From contig NZ_BBRB01000005.1 in the NCBI RefSeq assembly GCF_000975055.1, positions 1 through 64,000 of the forward strand: 64,000 nucleotides of DNA. The letters are read 5' to 3'. Source of the DNA: Demequina sediminicola. GTDB lineage: Bacteria > Actinomycetota > Actinomycetes > Actinomycetales > Demequinaceae. The notes beneath the pieces were generated by a model. The model made no database searches. It was not told the DNA's origin and worked only from the letters and a program-made list of their open reading frames with translations. The stretch's first letter is position 1. Each line of letters begins with the position of its first letter. Of the stretch, positions 34,309 through 44,973 are shown piece after piece. The translations under genes were made by a program, and so were the position numbers.

Positions 34309-36039
34309 ATGGGTCAGGCCATCCGATTACATGGGCGTATGACAACTTGGATAGCGACCGGTCGCTATCCTGACCGTAGTTGGACTCCGAGACCCGTCTT
34401 TGCGGTGGTCGCAGTCCTGCTTGCGACAGGTGTTCATGTGGTTTGCGCGTGGAATGCACAGTTTCCCGTAGTAGACCTTGATGAAATCATCATGGTCGGT
34501 AACTCTCGAACCATTGCGGGTGAGCCGGGAGGGTGGGAACTCTTTGGCCCAGGATTTATGCCGGGTCTGGGAGTTCTCATGGCACCGGTGTGGTGGTTCA
34601 CCGACGACCCGACTACGGTGTATCGCTGGGGAATCTGGATCGCCGTAGCCTGCTGTATGGCTGCTATTTGGCCGCTTTCCCGGGTGGTGCGCTGGGTTGG
34701 CGCGACGCCCACGGCGAGCATGATAATTGCCGCCGTCGTCATGATGGCTCCTGGCCGCGCGTTGATTTCGAACTATCTCTTCGGAGAATCTGTCTTACTG
34801 CTCGCGGTCTGTCTTGTGCTGGCACAGGCGATCCGTTTCGTTCGCTCTGGCCGGACTGCTGACATCGCGTTGGCAGGGGTCTTCGTGGGGGCTGCATGCC
34901 TCGCGCATGGTCGGGGTGTGGCTATTGCATGCGCTTTCGGTGTCTGGTGTCTCTTGCTTCTGAGGCGTATGCCCGTTCAGGCACTATGGGGTGGCGCTGT
35001 CGCAGTCCTATCGTCAATAGGTGCGTTCGGCCTCTACCTGTGGGTGAATGCGCAACTGCTCGTTGACGACAACAGGGTGAGCAAGGTCTTTTCAGACCGC
35101 GCGGATGTGGACTGGAGCAACTTTCTTCCTGGGGTCATTGGCCAACTCTGGTATCCAATGCTCGCCTGGCCGGCAGTCGTGGTCGCAGGCCTTTGGCTCA
35201 TTGCCAGCCGGGTACGGGGACGTCACGTTGCTCAACTCATCGCGCTCATGACGGCCTGCGGACTTCTTCTATCAATCTGGCAGATCAATCCTGCGTACGT
35301 GAACTTCCGCTTGGATAACTGGTATTACGGGCGCTACATGGAACACATGTGGACGATCCTTGCCGCGATTGGCTTGGCAACGCTGGTTCGCGTCCGTGCA
35401 AGGGTTCTCGTTGTGGCAGTGCTGGCGTCCACAGCGGCAGTGGCAGCTGCGATGTGGCTGTACGCAGGCCCCGCAGTACCGACGGATCTCTTGTGGAATG
35501 ACCTGCACGTCATGGGGATCTCGCCTTGGCTCAACATCGATGCATTTGTGTGGGGTGAACCGCAGGATTGGGGCACACTGGCGGCTCTGACTGTGGGGTT
35601 GACGCTTGCCGTCATCGTAGTGGCCTGGTTCTCGACGGCGGTGGTACTGGTGCTCGCTTTGTTCTGGAGCGGGCTGTCGGTCGCACACGACCAAGGTGCC
35701 ATCGACATTCGAGACGCCGACCGCTCGCCAGACTCGGATCGGCTCGGTGTGGCTACACTCGCGCCTGATCAGCTGATCGGAATAGCCGAGCAAATTGGAC
35801 AAGCGCGAAACCCAGTGATCTACGCGGCAGGGTCGCGGCCCACGATTATCGTCGATATCGAAGAGCCCCCGGAAGGTGTGGAACTGGTCTACGCGAGTGC
35901 CCTTGCCGGTGAGCCGCGTGCGGACGGTGCAGAGATCTATTCGCCGTCATTGCAGACTTTGACCGTTGGGTGGGTGTACCCCGGGGATCTCGCCGAAGAC
36001 TTCGAGATGCAAGGCCTCCTTGACAACCCCAGCCAGTAG
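34309..36039 (+). CDS. Polytopic membrane protein, GT-C glycosyltransferase-like (copy 2)
   Basis: This 576-residue paralogue of the protein at 31903-33669 shares order and motifs: VVDLDEIIMVGN (acidic pair in the first loop), GFMPGLGVLMAPVWWFT, MMAPGRALISNYLFGES, CLAHGRGVAI, WYYGRYMEHM and the closing VGWVYPGD. About eleven hydrophobic helices precede a C-terminal soluble domain (from about 470). Three candidate starts exist; the ATG at 34309 has a GGTGAG element before it, and the ATG at 34339 is the alternative. Close spacing suggests co-transcription with efp. Its substrate is unknown. Confidence 0.7.
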   Translation: MGQAIRLHGRMTTWIATGRYPDRSWTPRPVFAVVAVLLATGVHVVCAWNAQFPVVDLDEIIMVGNSRTIAGEPGGWELFGPGFMPGLGVLMAPVWWFTDDPTTVYRWGIWIAVACCMAAIWPLSRVVRWVGATPTASMIIAAVVMMAPGRALISNYLFGESVLLLAVCLVLAQAIRFVRSGRTADIALAGVFVGAACLAHGRGVAIACAFGVWCLLLLRRMPVQALWGGAVAVLSSIGAFGLYLWVNAQLLVDDNRVSKVFSDRADVDWSNFLPGVIGQLWYPMLAWPAVVVAGLWLIASRVRGRHVAQLIALMTACGLLLSIWQINPAYVNFRLDNWYYGRYMEHMWTILAAIGLATLVRVRARVLVVAVLASTAAVAAAMWLYAGPAVPTDLLWNDLHVMGISPWLNIDAFVWGEPQDWGTLAALTVGLTLAVIVVAWFSTAVVLVLALFWSGLSVAHDQGAIDIRDADRSPDSDRLGVATLAPDQLIGIAEQIGQARNPVIYAAGSRPTIIVDIEEPPEGVELVYASALAGEPRADGAEIYSPSLQTLTVGWVYPGDLAEDFEMQGLLDNPSQ

Positions 36040-36078
36040 TTGCCAACGATTCGTCGCCGACGGGCTAGCGACGGGCTC

Positions 36079-36084
36079 TAGAAT
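36079..36084 (+). promoter_or_regulatory. Probable -10 box upstream of the nusB leader ORF
   Basis: TAGAAT is the best -10 match in the window and ends 7 bases before the ATG of an 18-codon ORF. No -35 hexamer is evident. Confidence 0.5.
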
Positions 36085-36091
36085 GGGTCCC

Positions 36092-36148
36092 ATGCCCTTG
36101 ACCCTTCCGACCGTTGTCCGATCCCTTGCTTGTGAAGGAATTCGATGA
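36092..36148 (+). CDS. Possible leaderless 18-residue leader peptide before nusB
   Basis: The ATG at 36092 follows the TAGAAT box by 7 bases, so the transcript probably begins at this codon. The frame encodes MPLTLPTVVRSLACEGIR and its TGA overlaps the nusB ATG (ATGA). Translation of the leader would therefore end exactly at the nusB start, where AAGGA also serves as ribosome binding site. It may only deliver ribosomes to nusB, or it may sense ribosome activity, since NusB acts in rRNA antitermination. It has no run of a single amino acid that would suggest classical attenuation. Confidence 0.45.
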   Translation: MPLTLPTVVRSLACEGIR

Positions 36149-36612
36149 GCGCCCGCTCCAAAGCCCGCAAGCGCGCCCTCGACGTATTGTTCGAGGCAGA
36201 CCAGCGTGGCACCCCGTTCAACCAGGCACTCGATCAGCGTGTGCGCGAGTCGGGCCGTGAGACTCCTTTGCCCGCCTACGCACGTGAGATCGTGCAGGGC
36301 GTGATTGACCGTCGCCGTGAGGTGGACGCGATCATTGCCGATGCTGCCCCGGACTGGACCATGGACCGGATGCCCGCGGTTGACCGCAACGTGCTGCGCA
36401 TCGCCACCTGGGAAATCCTCTGCAACGACGACGTCGCCTCAGCGGTCGCGATTGATGAGGCCGTCACGCTGGTCAGCGACCTCAGTACTGACGACTCGCC
36501 GCGCTTTGTCAACGGCGTGTTGGGGCGCATTGCCCGTGACGCTCCGGCCATCGGCCGCGACAGCGCTGCGGACGTTGCCGCGGACATCGCAGACCTGACG
36601 GACGACGCTTAG
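36145..36612 (+). CDS. nusB: Transcription antitermination factor NusB
   Basis: This 155-residue all-helical RNA-binding protein pairs with S10 (NusE) on the boxA of rRNA transcripts. It has the family segments KARKRALDVLFEADQRG, REIVQGVIDRR, MPAVDRNVLRIATWEIL and AVAIDEAVTLVSDLSTDDSPRFVNGVLG. The efp-nusB order is common in actinobacteria. Here a membrane-protein gene separates the two. Confidence 0.95.
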   Translation: MSARSKARKRALDVLFEADQRGTPFNQALDQRVRESGRETPLPAYAREIVQGVIDRRREVDAIIADAAPDWTMDRMPAVDRNVLRIATWEILCNDDVASAVAIDEAVTLVSDLSTDDSPRFVNGVLGRIARDAPAIGRDSAADVAADIADLTDDA

Positions 36613-36642
36613 TTTCTTGAGGGAAATTTCACCCCTCAATCG

Positions 36643-36672
36643 GCCTACTCGACCACTCGTGGTCGGGTAGGC
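36643..36672 (+). terminator. Hairpin after nusB, ahead of the pyr operon
   Basis: A 13-bp stem with one G-U pair (GCCTACTCGACCA with TGGTCGGGTAGGC) closes a CTCG loop. It has no T-run. It overlaps TAGGCT at 36668, a possible -10 box for the pyrimidine operon. Confidence 0.6.
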
Positions 36673-36696
36673 TGAGTGCTGTTCGACATCCTTTAA

Positions 36697-36725
36697 GGAC
36701 CGTCCAGAGAGGCGGGGAAGGAGGT
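36697..36725 (+). promoter_or_regulatory. PyrR-binding RNA element of the pyr operon leader
   Basis: The transcript contains GTCCAGAGAGGC followed by GGGGAAG, the conserved PyrR-binding loop, closed by GACC/GGTC. The 3' side includes GGAAGGAGG, the ribosome binding site of pyrR (GTG at 36732). UMP-bound PyrR should therefore stabilise a structure that hides this site and lower translation of pyrR and the coupled genes. This is the translational mode described for mycobacteria; I see no antiterminator/terminator pair as in Bacillus. Confidence 0.8.
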
Positions 36726-36731
36726 CGCCAG

Positions 36732-37277
36732 GTGACTGGGACCATTCTTGGTGCGCCCGATATCGGCCGTGCTCTTACTCGCATCGCTCACGAGATTCTT
36801 GAGCGCAACGAGGGCCACGAGTCCCTCGTCCTTCTCGGAATTCCCACCCGCGGTGTGCCATTGGCTCACCGTCTTGCTGCGCGTATCGCAGAGGTGGAAC
36901 CCGACTTCGATGCTGCCGCCCGTTGCGGTGAGCTCGACATCACCATGTACCGGGATGACCTCCGTAGTCAGCCCACCCGAAGCATCGGCCCCACAACGCT
37001 TCCCGCCGCCGGCATTGATGGCGCGACGGTAGTGCTCGTGGACGATGTCCTCCACACCGGCCGCACCATTCGCGCGGCGCTGGACGCCATCAAGGATGAG
37101 GGCCGGCCCACTGCCGTGCAGCTCGCCGTACTGGTGGATCGCGGGCACCGTGAACTGCCGATTCGCGCTGATTTTGTGGGCAAGAACATCCCCACCTCGC
37201 GCATCGAGCGTGTCGATGTCCACGTCAGCGACATTGATGGCGATGACGCTGTGATCCTCTCGGGAGGCCGCTCATGA
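36732..37277 (+). CDS. pyrR: Bifunctional pyr operon regulator / uracil phosphoribosyltransferase
   Basis: This 181-residue type I phosphoribosyltransferase fold protein binds the pyr leader RNA when UMP is high. It has [16 protein letters not shown], the basic dimer/RNA face, DITMYRDDL and the PRPP-binding signature [13 protein letters not shown] (residues about 98-110). The GTG start is 8 bases after GGAAGGAGG. It overlaps pyrB by 4 bases and controls its own operon. Confidence 0.95.
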   Translation: MTGTILGAPDIGRALTRIAHEILERNEGHESLVLLGIPTRGVPLAHRLAARIAEVEPDFDAAARCGELDITMYRDDLRSQPTRSIGPTTLPAAGIDGATVVLVDDVLHTGRTIRAALDAIKDEGRPTAVQLAVLVDRGHRELPIRADFVGKNIPTSRIERVDVHVSDIDGDDAVILSGGRS

Positions 37278-38239
37278 AGCACCTGCTCGGAACTCAGGAC
37301 CTGTCCCGCGAGGACGCCACACTCATCCTCGACACCACCGCCCAGATGGCAGCCACGCAAGAGCGCGAGATTCGCAAGCTCCCCACGCTCCGCGGCCGCA
37401 CTGTGGTCAACCTCTTCTTCGAGGACTCCACCCGAACCCGCATCAGCTTTGAAGCGGCAGCGAAGCGCCTCAGCGCTGATGTCATTAACTTCTCCGCCAA
37501 AGGCTCGTCTCTGTCAAAGGGGGAGTCCCTTAAGGACACCGCGCTGACGTTGCAGGCCATGGGCGCCGATGCCGTGGTGATCCGCCATTGGGCGTCCGGT
37601 GCTGCTGACCGGCTCGCCCAGTCGGGATGGATGCACGGCGCCGTGTTGAATGCGGGCGATGGCACGCACCAGCACCCCACGCAGGCGCTTCTCGATGCCT
37701 TCACGATGCGCCGCCACCTTGTAGCAGACCCCGACGGTAAGGGTCTGGACGGTCTGACCGTCGCGATTGTGGGCGACGTGCTCCACTCGCGTGTGGCGGG
37801 CTCCAATATTGCGCTCCTCAAGACGCTGGGTGCCAACGTAGTGGTCGTCGCACCGCCCACGCTGCTGCCTTTTGGCATGGCTGCGCGCGAGGACATCTCG
37901 GTGCACTACACGCTGGACGATGCGCTCGACGCTCACGACCTGGACGCCATCATGATGCTGCGCGTGCAGCGCGAGCGAATGACTGGCGGCGGCTCGGGCT
38001 TCTTCCCGTCACCGGAGGAGTACACGCGCCTGTTTGGATTGGACCGTGCACGCATGGATCGCATGCCGGAGCACGCGATCATCCTTCACCCTGGCCCGAT
38101 GAACCGCGGCCTTGAGATCTCTGCGGAGGCTGCGGACTCGCCGCGTTCCGTGATTGTTGAACAGGTCAGCAACGGCGTCGCCGTGCGCATGGCCTCCCTG
38201 TACCTGCTGCTTTCTGGAGAGGAGGCGCCCAGTGAGTGA
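37274..38239 (+). CDS. pyrB: Aspartate carbamoyltransferase, catalytic chain
   Basis: This 321-residue enzyme joins carbamoyl phosphate and aspartate. The carbamoyl-phosphate loop [13 protein letters not shown] (residues about 49-61), [25 protein letters not shown] and the aspartate-binding RVQRERM and LHPGPMNRG motifs are intact. No pyrI regulatory subunit is present, so it is probably a simple trimer. Start and stop overlap both neighbours. Confidence 0.95.
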   Translation: MKHLLGTQDLSREDATLILDTTAQMAATQEREIRKLPTLRGRTVVNLFFEDSTRTRISFEAAAKRLSADVINFSAKGSSLSKGESLKDTALTLQAMGADAVVIRHWASGAADRLAQSGWMHGAVLNAGDGTHQHPTQALLDAFTMRRHLVADPDGKGLDGLTVAIVGDVLHSRVAGSNIALLKTLGANVVVVAPPTLLPFGMAAREDISVHYTLDDALDAHDLDAIMMLRVQRERMTGGGSGFFPSPEEYTRLFGLDRARMDRMPEHAIILHPGPMNRGLEISAEAADSPRSVIVEQVSNGVAVRMASLYLLLSGEEAPSE

Positions 38240-39545
38240 CACCACCACGGACGCCATCGTCATCACCAACGCGTCGCTCTACGGCGACACCACCGCAGAC
38301 ATTGTCATCGTGGATGGCCGCATCTCGTCATTGGACAGGGCCGATGCCCCGGCTGGCGCCCGTACGTTCGACGCCTCGGGCCTCGTCGCGCTACCGGGCC
38401 TCGTGGACATCCACACTCACCTCCGTGAGCCGGGTCGCGAGGATGCAGAGACCATCGAGACTGGGTCGCGGTCGGCGGCTCAGGGTGGGTTCGTCGCGAT
38501 TCACGCCATGGCCAACACGACGCCCACCGCAGACACCGCGGGCGTGGTCGAGCAGGTCGCCTCTCGCGGTGCTGAAGTGGGTCTCGTCGACGTGTTCCCC
38601 GTGGGAGCAGTCACGGTAGGACTCGAAGGCACGCAACTGTCCGAGATGGGCGCGATGGCCAATTCGCGCGCCAAGGTGCGGATGTTCAGTGACGACGGCA
38701 AATGTGTCCACGACCCGGTGCTGATGCGCCGTGCCCTCGAATACGTGAAGACCTTCGACGGTGTGATCGCTCAGCACGCGCAGGACCCTCGGCTTACTGA
38801 GGGCTCCCAGATGCACGAGGGGCTCGTCTCGACTGAACTCGGACTTGCAGGCTGGCCGGCTGTGGCAGAAGAGTCGATCATCGCGCGCGACGTGTTGCTC
38901 GCGGAGCACGTCGGTTCGCGCCTTCACGTGTGCCACCTCTCGACCGCAGGTTCGGTTGACATCATCCGCTGGGCGAAGGCCAAGGGCATCGATGTGACTG
39001 CGGAGGTCATGCCGCACCACCTGCTGCTTACCGACGAATCGGTACGTGGCTACGACCCTCGCTTCAAGGTCAACCCGCCCCTGCGTACGCAGAAGGACGT
39101 CGACGCAGTGCGCGCGGGCCTCGCGGACGGCACCATCGACGTGGTCGCGACCGACCACGCACCTCACCCCGATGAGGACAAGGACTGCGAATGGGCAGCC
39201 GCAGCCATGGGCATGATCGGCCTCGAAACCGCCGTCGGTATCGTCCAGAAGACCATGGTCGACACCGGAGCCCTCTCGTGGCGCGATGTGGCGCGAGTCA
39301 TGTCGACCACCCCTGCACGCATCGGCCGAGACGACCAGCACGGCCGCCCGCTTGAGGTGGGGGAGCCTGCGAACGTCACGGTCATCGACCCGAAGGCCGC
39401 GTGGACAGTCGACCCGACTGCCACCGCCTCGCGCTCAAACAACTCGCCGTTCGGCGGGATCGCACTTCCGGGACGCGCCGTCGTAACAATCCTGCGCGGC
39501 CGTCCCACGCACATCGACGATTCACTTGAAGGAGCATTCGCGTGA
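38232..39545 (+). CDS. pyrC: Dihydroorotase
   Basis: This 437-residue type I amidohydrolase closes carbamoyl-aspartate to dihydroorotate. The metal ligands are HTH in [13 protein letters not shown], a later pair of histidines ([14 protein letters not shown]) and the catalytic Asp in VVATDHAPH. The GTG start lies inside the end of pyrB (GTGAGTGA) behind GGAGAGGAGG. The in-frame start at 38154 is too far upstream. It is coupled to carA by GTGA. Confidence 0.95.
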   Translation: MSDTTTDAIVITNASLYGDTTADIVIVDGRISSLDRADAPAGARTFDASGLVALPGLVDIHTHLREPGREDAETIETGSRSAAQGGFVAIHAMANTTPTADTAGVVEQVASRGAEVGLVDVFPVGAVTVGLEGTQLSEMGAMANSRAKVRMFSDDGKCVHDPVLMRRALEYVKTFDGVIAQHAQDPRLTEGSQMHEGLVSTELGLAGWPAVAEESIIARDVLLAEHVGSRLHVCHLSTAGSVDIIRWAKAKGIDVTAEVMPHHLLLTDESVRGYDPRFKVNPPLRTQKDVDAVRAGLADGTIDVVATDHAPHPDEDKDCEWAAAAMGMIGLETAVGIVQKTMVDTGALSWRDVARVMSTTPARIGRDDQHGRPLEVGEPANVTVIDPKAAWTVDPTATASRSNNSPFGGIALPGRAVVTILRGRPTHIDDSLEGAFA

Positions 39546-40690
39546 CTGAAACCCCTGCGGTCCTCGTGCTCGAGGACGGCCGGACGTTCGAAGGTGCCGC
39601 CTATGGTGCCACCGGCCAGACGCTCGGCGAGATCGTCTTCAACACCGGCATGACCGGTTACCAGGAGACCCTCACCGACCCGAGCTACCACCGTCAGATT
39701 GTGGTCATGACCGCACCTCACATCGGCAACACCGGTGTGAACGACGAGGACGATGAGTCACGTCAGATCTGGGTGGCAGGCTACGTCGTGCGCGACCCTG
39801 CGCGACGCCCCTCCAACTGGCGCTCACAGCGCAGCCTCGATGACGACCTTGTCGACCAGGGCATCGTCGGTATCTCCGGTATCGACACCCGGCAGCTCAC
39901 CCGCATCCTTCGCGACGGCGTCATGCGCGCCGGCATCTTCTCCGGAGACGCGCTGGCTCCCGGCGGCAAGCGTCACAGCACCGAGACCCTCGTGGACATC
40001 GTTTCGGCGGGGGCCGAGATGTCTGGTGCGCACCTCGCGGACGAGGCCAGCACTACCGAGGCCTACGTGGTCGAGCCGGCCGAAGGCGTCGAGAAGGTTG
40101 CCGATGTGGTGGCGGTCGATCTTGGTATTAAGGCCAACACTCCACGCATGATGGCTGAGCGCGGCATCCGCGTCACCGTGGTTCCGTCCTCGTGGACCGC
40201 TGAGCAGATGCTCGAATCCAAGCCCGATGGCGTGTTCTTCTCGAATGGCCCTGGTGACCCGTCAGCAGCCACGCACGCAGTCGACCAACTGCGCAAGGTA
40301 CTCGACGCCAAGATCCCGTTCCTCGGAATCTGCTTTGGCAACCAGATGCTTGGCCGCGCGCTGGGCTACGACACCTACAAGCTGCAGTTCGGACACCGTG
40401 GAATCAACCAGCCGGTCATGGACCGCACTACCGGCAAGGTTGAAGTCACCGCGCATAATCATGGGTTCGCCGTTGACGCGCCGCTGGAAGGGGAGTCCGA
40501 CTCGCCCGCAGGCTACGGCCGCGTCAAGGTCAGCCACGTGTGCCTCAATGACGACGTGGTGGAGGGGCTTGAATGCCTCGACCTGCCAGCGTTCTCCGTG
40601 CAGTACCACCCGGAGGCTGCCGCAGGACCACACGACGCGTCCTACCTGTTCGATCGTTTCATCTCTGTCATGAAGGGGGAGCGTGCCTGA
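39542..40690 (+). CDS. carA: Carbamoyl-phosphate synthase, small (glutaminase) subunit
   Basis: This 382-residue protein releases ammonia from glutamine for CarB. The N-terminal CPSase domain has [20 protein letters not shown]. The class I amidotransferase domain has the nucleophile in [10 protein letters not shown] (Cys about 264) and the His-Glu pair in [12 protein letters not shown]. The GTG overlaps the pyrC stop and the TGA overlaps the carB ATG. Confidence 0.96.
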   Translation: MTETPAVLVLEDGRTFEGAAYGATGQTLGEIVFNTGMTGYQETLTDPSYHRQIVVMTAPHIGNTGVNDEDDESRQIWVAGYVVRDPARRPSNWRSQRSLDDDLVDQGIVGISGIDTRQLTRILRDGVMRAGIFSGDALAPGGKRHSTETLVDIVSAGAEMSGAHLADEASTTEAYVVEPAEGVEKVADVVAVDLGIKANTPRMMAERGIRVTVVPSSWTAEQMLESKPDGVFFSNGPGDPSAATHAVDQLRKVLDAKIPFLGICFGNQMLGRALGYDTYKLQFGHRGINQPVMDRTTGKVEVTAHNHGFAVDAPLEGESDSPAGYGRVKVSHVCLNDDVVEGLECLDLPAFSVQYHPEAAAGPHDASYLFDRFISVMKGERA

Positions 40691-43600
40691 TGCCCAAGCG
40701 CGACGACATCACCTCAGTACTGGTCATCGGCTCCGGCCCCATCGTCATCGGTCAGGCCTGCGAGTTTGACTACTCGGGAACGCAGGCGTGCCGCGTTCTG
40801 CGCGCCGACGGTGTGCGAGTCATCCTGCTCAACTCCAACCCGGCGACCATCATGACGGACCCAGAGTTCGCCGATGCGACCTACGTTGAGCCCATCACCA
40901 CCGAGGTGATTGAGGCCATCATCGCCAAGGAACGCCCCGACGCCTTGCTGCCGACCCTGGGCGGACAGACAGCGTTGAACGCGGCCATTGATGCCGATGC
41001 GGCTGGCATCCTCGAGAAGTACAACGTCGAACTCATCGGCGCCAACCTCGAAGCCATCAACCTGGGCGAGAACCGCGAACTCTTCAAGGGCGTGGTGGAA
41101 CGTTGCGGCGCGGACTCAGCAGCCTCGCGCATTTGTCACACTATGGATGAGTGCCTCGCGGCCGCAGAGGAGCTCAACTACCCCGTGGTGGTGCGCCCTT
41201 CGTTCACCATGGGTGGCCTGGGCTCTGGCTTCGCCTACGACGAGGAAGACCTGCGCCGTATTGCCGGTGCCGGTCTGCACTATTCACCCACCACCGAGGT
41301 GCTGCTCGAAGAGTCGATCCTCGGCTGGAAGGAATACGAGCTCGAGCTCATGCGTGACCGCAACGACAACGTCGTGGTGGTCTGCTCGATCGAGAACGTG
41401 GACCCTGTAGGCGTGCACACGGGTGACTCCGTGACCGTGGCACCTGCCATGACCCTGACAGACCGCGAGTACCAGCGCATGCGCGATGTCGGCATCGCCA
41501 TCATCCGCGAGGTGGGCGTGGACACCGGTGGCTGCAACGTGCAGTTCGCCGTTGACCCCGCCACCGGACGCCTCATCGTTATTGAGATGAACCCACGCGT
41601 GTCCCGCTCGTCGGCGCTGGCATCGAAGGCCACAGGCTTCCCGATTGCGAAGATCGCCGCGAAGCTCGCACTGGGATACACGCTCGATGAGATCCCCAAC
41701 GACATCACCGGCTCCACTCCTGCGTCGTTCGAGCCCACGCTCGACTACGTGGTGGTGAAGGTCCCGCGCTTCGCGTTCGAGAAGTTCCCGGCAGCAGACC
41801 CTGTTCTCACCACGACCATGAAGTCCGTGGGTGAAGCGATGTCGATTGGCCGCAACTTCACCGAAGCGCTGGGCAAGGCGCTGCGGTCCATCGACAAGAA
41901 GGGCATGAACTTCCACTGGGATGGTCCCGCACCCTCGGATGCCCAGGTTGCAGAACTGCTCGAAGCCGTCGTGGTCCCCACGGAGAAGCGCTTCATTCAG
42001 GTCCAGCAACTGCTGCGTGCGGTGATCGCGGGCAACTGCACCATCGAGCAAATCTTCGATGCATGCAAGATCGACCCATGGTTCCTTGACCAGATGCTGC
42101 TCATGAACGAGATCGCAGCGGACGTCGCGGCGGCAGACTCGCTCGACGAGTCGACCTTGCGCACCGCAAAGCGTCACGGCCTCGCCGATGCGCAGATCGC
42201 CCAGTTGCGTGGCGTGAGTGTCGAAGAGATCTACGCCACCCGCGCGGAACTCAAGGTGCAGCCCGTCTACAAGACCGTAGACACGTGCGCCGCTGAGTTC
42301 GCTGCAAGTACGCCGTACTACTACAGCAGCTATGAGGCCGAGTCCGAGGTGTCGCCGCGCGAGCGCGAGGCCGTCATCATCCTCGGGTCTGGGCCTAACC
42401 GCATCGGCCAGGGAATCGAGTTCGACTACTCCTGTGTGCACGCTGCACTCAGCCTCAAGGACGAGTACGAGACCATCATGGTCAACTGCAACCCTGAGAC
42501 CGTGTCGACTGACTACGACACCGCGAACCGGCTGTACTTCGAGCCGCTGACGTTCGAGGACGTCATGGCCGTCTATGAAGCAGAGAAGGCCGCAGGTCCC
42601 GTGAAGGGAATGTTCGTGCAGCTCGGCGGGCAGACTCCGCTGTCGCTGGCACAGCGCCTCGCCGATGCCGGTGTGCCAATTCTCGGAACGTCGCCGGAAG
42701 CGATCGACAACGCTGAGGACCGCGCCGCCTTTGGTCGGGTGCTCGACGGAGCAAACCTCCCGGCGCCGGCCTACGGCACCGCTCATGGCATCGACGAGGC
42801 CGTCGAGATCGCGGAACGCATCGGGTACCCCGTGCTCGTGCGCCCGTCCTACGTGCTCGGTGGACGCGGCATGGAAATTGTGTTCGACCGCGCCCAGCTT
42901 GAGGACTACGGCACGCGCATGGCCGACGTGGGCGACCACGCGACCGATGCTCCGCTGCTGATCGACCGCTTCCTCGACGACGCCATCGAGATCGATGTGG
43001 ACGCCCTCTACGACGGCGAAGAGCTCTACCTCGGCGGCGTGATGGAGCACATCGAGGAGGCCGGAATTCACTCCGGTGACTCTGCGTGTGTGCTGCCACC
43101 CGTGACGTTGTCGCAGAGCGAACTCAACCGCATCCGTACCTCAACCGAGGCGCTTGCCAAGGGCATCGGCGTGCGCGGATTGATGAATGTGCAGTACGCG
43201 CTCGTCTCCGATGTCCTCTACGTACTCGAAGCCAACCCACGCGCGTCACGCACCGTGCCGTTCGTGGCGAAGGCCACGGGCGTACCGTTGGCTACCGCGG
43301 CATCGCTCGTGATGACCGGTACTTCGATTGCGCAGCTCAAGGTCGACGGCGTGCTGCCAGAGCAGGATGCAGCGCGTATCGACATGAACCAGCGCATCGC
43401 GGTGAAGGAAGCGGTCCTGCCGTTCAAGCGTTTCCGCACCCACGAGGGCCTCGTGGTCGACACTGTGCTTGGCCCTGAGATGCGTTCCACGGGTGAGGTC
43501 ATGGGCTTTGACGACACCTTCCCGCTGGCGTTCGCCAAGTCGCAGGCAGCGGCCTTCGGCGGACTCCCCACGGGTGGCAAGGCCTTTGTCTCCGTCGCTG

Positions 43601-43983
43601 ACCGCGACAAGGGTGCGATTTCGTTCCCGGTGGCACGCCTCGCTCAGCTCGGGTTCGAGATCCTGGCCACGGCCGGAACTGCGCAGGTGCTGGGCCGCTA
43701 CGGAATCCCCGCGACCGTGGTGCGCAAATACTCCGAGGGAGTAGGACCAGATGGCGAGCCCACCATCGTGGATCTGATTCACGCGGGTGACGTACCGCTC
43801 GTCATCAACACCCCCTCAGGTCAGGGCGCACGCGCCGATGGCTACGAGATCCGCGCCGCTGCCACCGCAGCTGACTCGGCAATCGTGACTACCACGCAGC
43901 AACTGTCCGCAGCAGTTCAGGCCATCGAAGCGCGTCAACACGGCCCCTTCGACGTGCTGAGCCTGCAGGACGCGACCGCATAG
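40690..43983 (+). CDS. carB: Carbamoyl-phosphate synthase, large subunit
   Basis: This 1097-residue protein has two homologous ATP-grasp halves. The first ([25 protein letters not shown]) makes carboxyphosphate; the second ([20 protein letters not shown]) phosphorylates carbamate. The C-terminal MGS-like allosteric domain (from about 950, [22 protein letters not shown]) should bind UMP or other effectors. The ATG at 40690 overlaps the carA stop, which rules out the in-frame start at 40573. It is the last gene before a terminator. Confidence 0.97.
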   Translation: MPKRDDITSVLVIGSGPIVIGQACEFDYSGTQACRVLRADGVRVILLNSNPATIMTDPEFADATYVEPITTEVIEAIIAKERPDALLPTLGGQTALNAAIDADAAGILEKYNVELIGANLEAINLGENRELFKGVVERCGADSAASRICHTMDECLAAAEELNYPVVVRPSFTMGGLGSGFAYDEEDLRRIAGAGLHYSPTTEVLLEESILGWKEYELELMRDRNDNVVVVCSIENVDPVGVHTGDSVTVAPAMTLTDREYQRMRDVGIAIIREVGVDTGGCNVQFAVDPATGRLIVIEMNPRVSRSSALASKATGFPIAKIAAKLALGYTLDEIPNDITGSTPASFEPTLDYVVVKVPRFAFEKFPAADPVLTTTMKSVGEAMSIGRNFTEALGKALRSIDKKGMNFHWDGPAPSDAQVAELLEAVVVPTEKRFIQVQQLLRAVIAGNCTIEQIFDACKIDPWFLDQMLLMNEIAADVAAADSLDESTLRTAKRHGLADAQIAQLRGVSVEEIYATRAELKVQPVYKTVDTCAAEFAASTPYYYSSYEAESEVSPREREAVIILGSGPNRIGQGIEFDYSCVHAALSLKDEYETIMVNCNPETVSTDYDTANRLYFEPLTFEDVMAVYEAEKAAGPVKGMFVQLGGQTPLSLAQRLADAGVPILGTSPEAIDNAEDRAAFGRVLDGANLPAPAYGTAHGIDEAVEIAERIGYPVLVRPSYVLGGRGMEIVFDRAQLEDYGTRMADVGDHATDAPLLIDRFLDDAIEIDVDALYDGEELYLGGVMEHIEEAGIHSGDSACVLPPVTLSQSELNRIRTSTEALAKGIGVRGLMNVQYALVSDVLYVLEANPRASRTVPFVAKATGVPLATAASLVMTGTSIAQLKVDGVLPEQDAARIDMNQRIAVKEAVLPFKRFRTHEGLVVDTVLGPEMRSTGEVMGFDDTFPLAFAKSQAAAFGGLPTGGKAFVSVADRDKGAISFPVARLAQLGFEILATAGTAQVLGRYGIPATVVRKYSEGVGPDGEPTIVDLIHAGDVPLVINTPSGQGARADGYEIRAAATAADSAIVTTTQQLSAAVQAIEARQHGPFDVLSLQDATA

Positions 43984-44001
43984 CAACTCGCATACACGCC
44001 A

Positions 44002-44042
44002 CGAAGACGCTCTCGCGCGCACCACACGCGAGAGCGTCTTCG
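44002..44042 (+). terminator. Terminator after carB
   Basis: A perfect 16-bp stem (CGAAGACGCTCTCGCG with CGCGAGAGCGTCTTCG) has a 9-base loop and no T-run. It divides the pyr operon from pyrF. Confidence 0.8.
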
Positions 44043-44095
44043 CAGGTAGCATGGCTTTAGTTGGGCGGCCCATCAGCCGCGTAAGGAGAAAACGG

Positions 44096-44938
44096 ATGAC
44101 CTTCGGTTCACGCCTTTCCAGCGCAATGGCTGACTACGGGCCGCTGTGCGTGGGCATCGACCCTCACCCCGAACTGCTCGACCAGTGGGGCTTGCCCGAC
44201 ACCCCCGAATCTCTGGCGAGATTCTCCGATGCCGTCATTGAGGCATCGGCCGGTCACGCCGCGGCCGTCAAACCCAACGCTGCATTCTTTGAACGGCACG
44301 GAGCCAGGGGAGTGGCAGTTCTCGAAGACCTCCTCCTCAACGCACGCTCCGCGAGCCTCCTCACCGTCCTCGATGCGAAGCGCGGAGACATCGGCTCCAC
44401 CATGGCCGGTTATGCGCAGTCCTACCTGGTACCTGGTGCACCCCTCGAGTGTGATTCACTCACCGTCTCGCCCTACCTCGGCTTCGGGTCGCTGAAGCCT
44501 GCAGTGGAGCTAGCCCAAGTGCACGGCAAGGGGCTGTTTGTTCTCGCGCTCACCTCCAACCCCGAAGGCCACGAAGTTCAGCACGCACGCAGCGCCAACG
44601 GCGAGGCCGTAGCGGCAGCGATCGTGCGACAGACCACAGACCTCAACCGTGACGCCACACCCATGGGTTCATTCGGACTCGTGGTGGGCGCCACCGTGGG
44701 AACGGCGGTGTCGGATCTCGGCATCGACCTCGACGGGCTCAACGGGCCTATCCTCGCGCCAGGCGTAGGCGCACAGGGTGCAGGAGCCACAGAGTTGTCC
44801 CAGGTATTTGGGAACTCTCGCGGCCTCGTACTCGTCAATCAATCGAGGGGCGTCCTCCGACACGGACCCGATGCCTCAACACTGCGTGCGGCCGTAACTG
44901 ACGCGTCGCATGCAGCACGTAACGCACTGGCAGGCTAA
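44096..44938 (+). CDS. pyrF: Orotidine 5'-phosphate decarboxylase
   Basis: This 280-residue enzyme of the longer actinobacterial type (PyrF family 2) converts OMP to UMP. It starts TFGSRLSSAMADYGPLCVGIDPH; the active-site lysine/aspartate array is LLTVLDAKRGDIGSTM (residues about 97-112). VKPNAAFFERHG, GLVVGATV and LAPGVGAQG bind the phosphate and base. AAGGAG lies 10 bases before the ATG at 44096; the longer frame to 44051 has no support. pyrK and pyrD are not in the window. Confidence 0.95.
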   Translation: MTFGSRLSSAMADYGPLCVGIDPHPELLDQWGLPDTPESLARFSDAVIEASAGHAAAVKPNAAFFERHGARGVAVLEDLLLNARSASLLTVLDAKRGDIGSTMAGYAQSYLVPGAPLECDSLTVSPYLGFGSLKPAVELAQVHGKGLFVLALTSNPEGHEVQHARSANGEAVAAAIVRQTTDLNRDATPMGSFGLVVGATVGTAVSDLGIDLDGLNGPILAPGVGAQGAGATELSQVFGNSRGLVLVNQSRGVLRHGPDASTLRAAVTDASHAARNALAG

Positions 44939-44973
44939 AGCCCGCTAGACCACACAGAGGAAAGGAAGGGACC

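Noticed and set aside
41284..43071. 595-codon open frame on the minus strand across carB
   Set aside because: It is fully antisense to an unmistakable carB and has no family motif; such frames are common in high-GC DNA.
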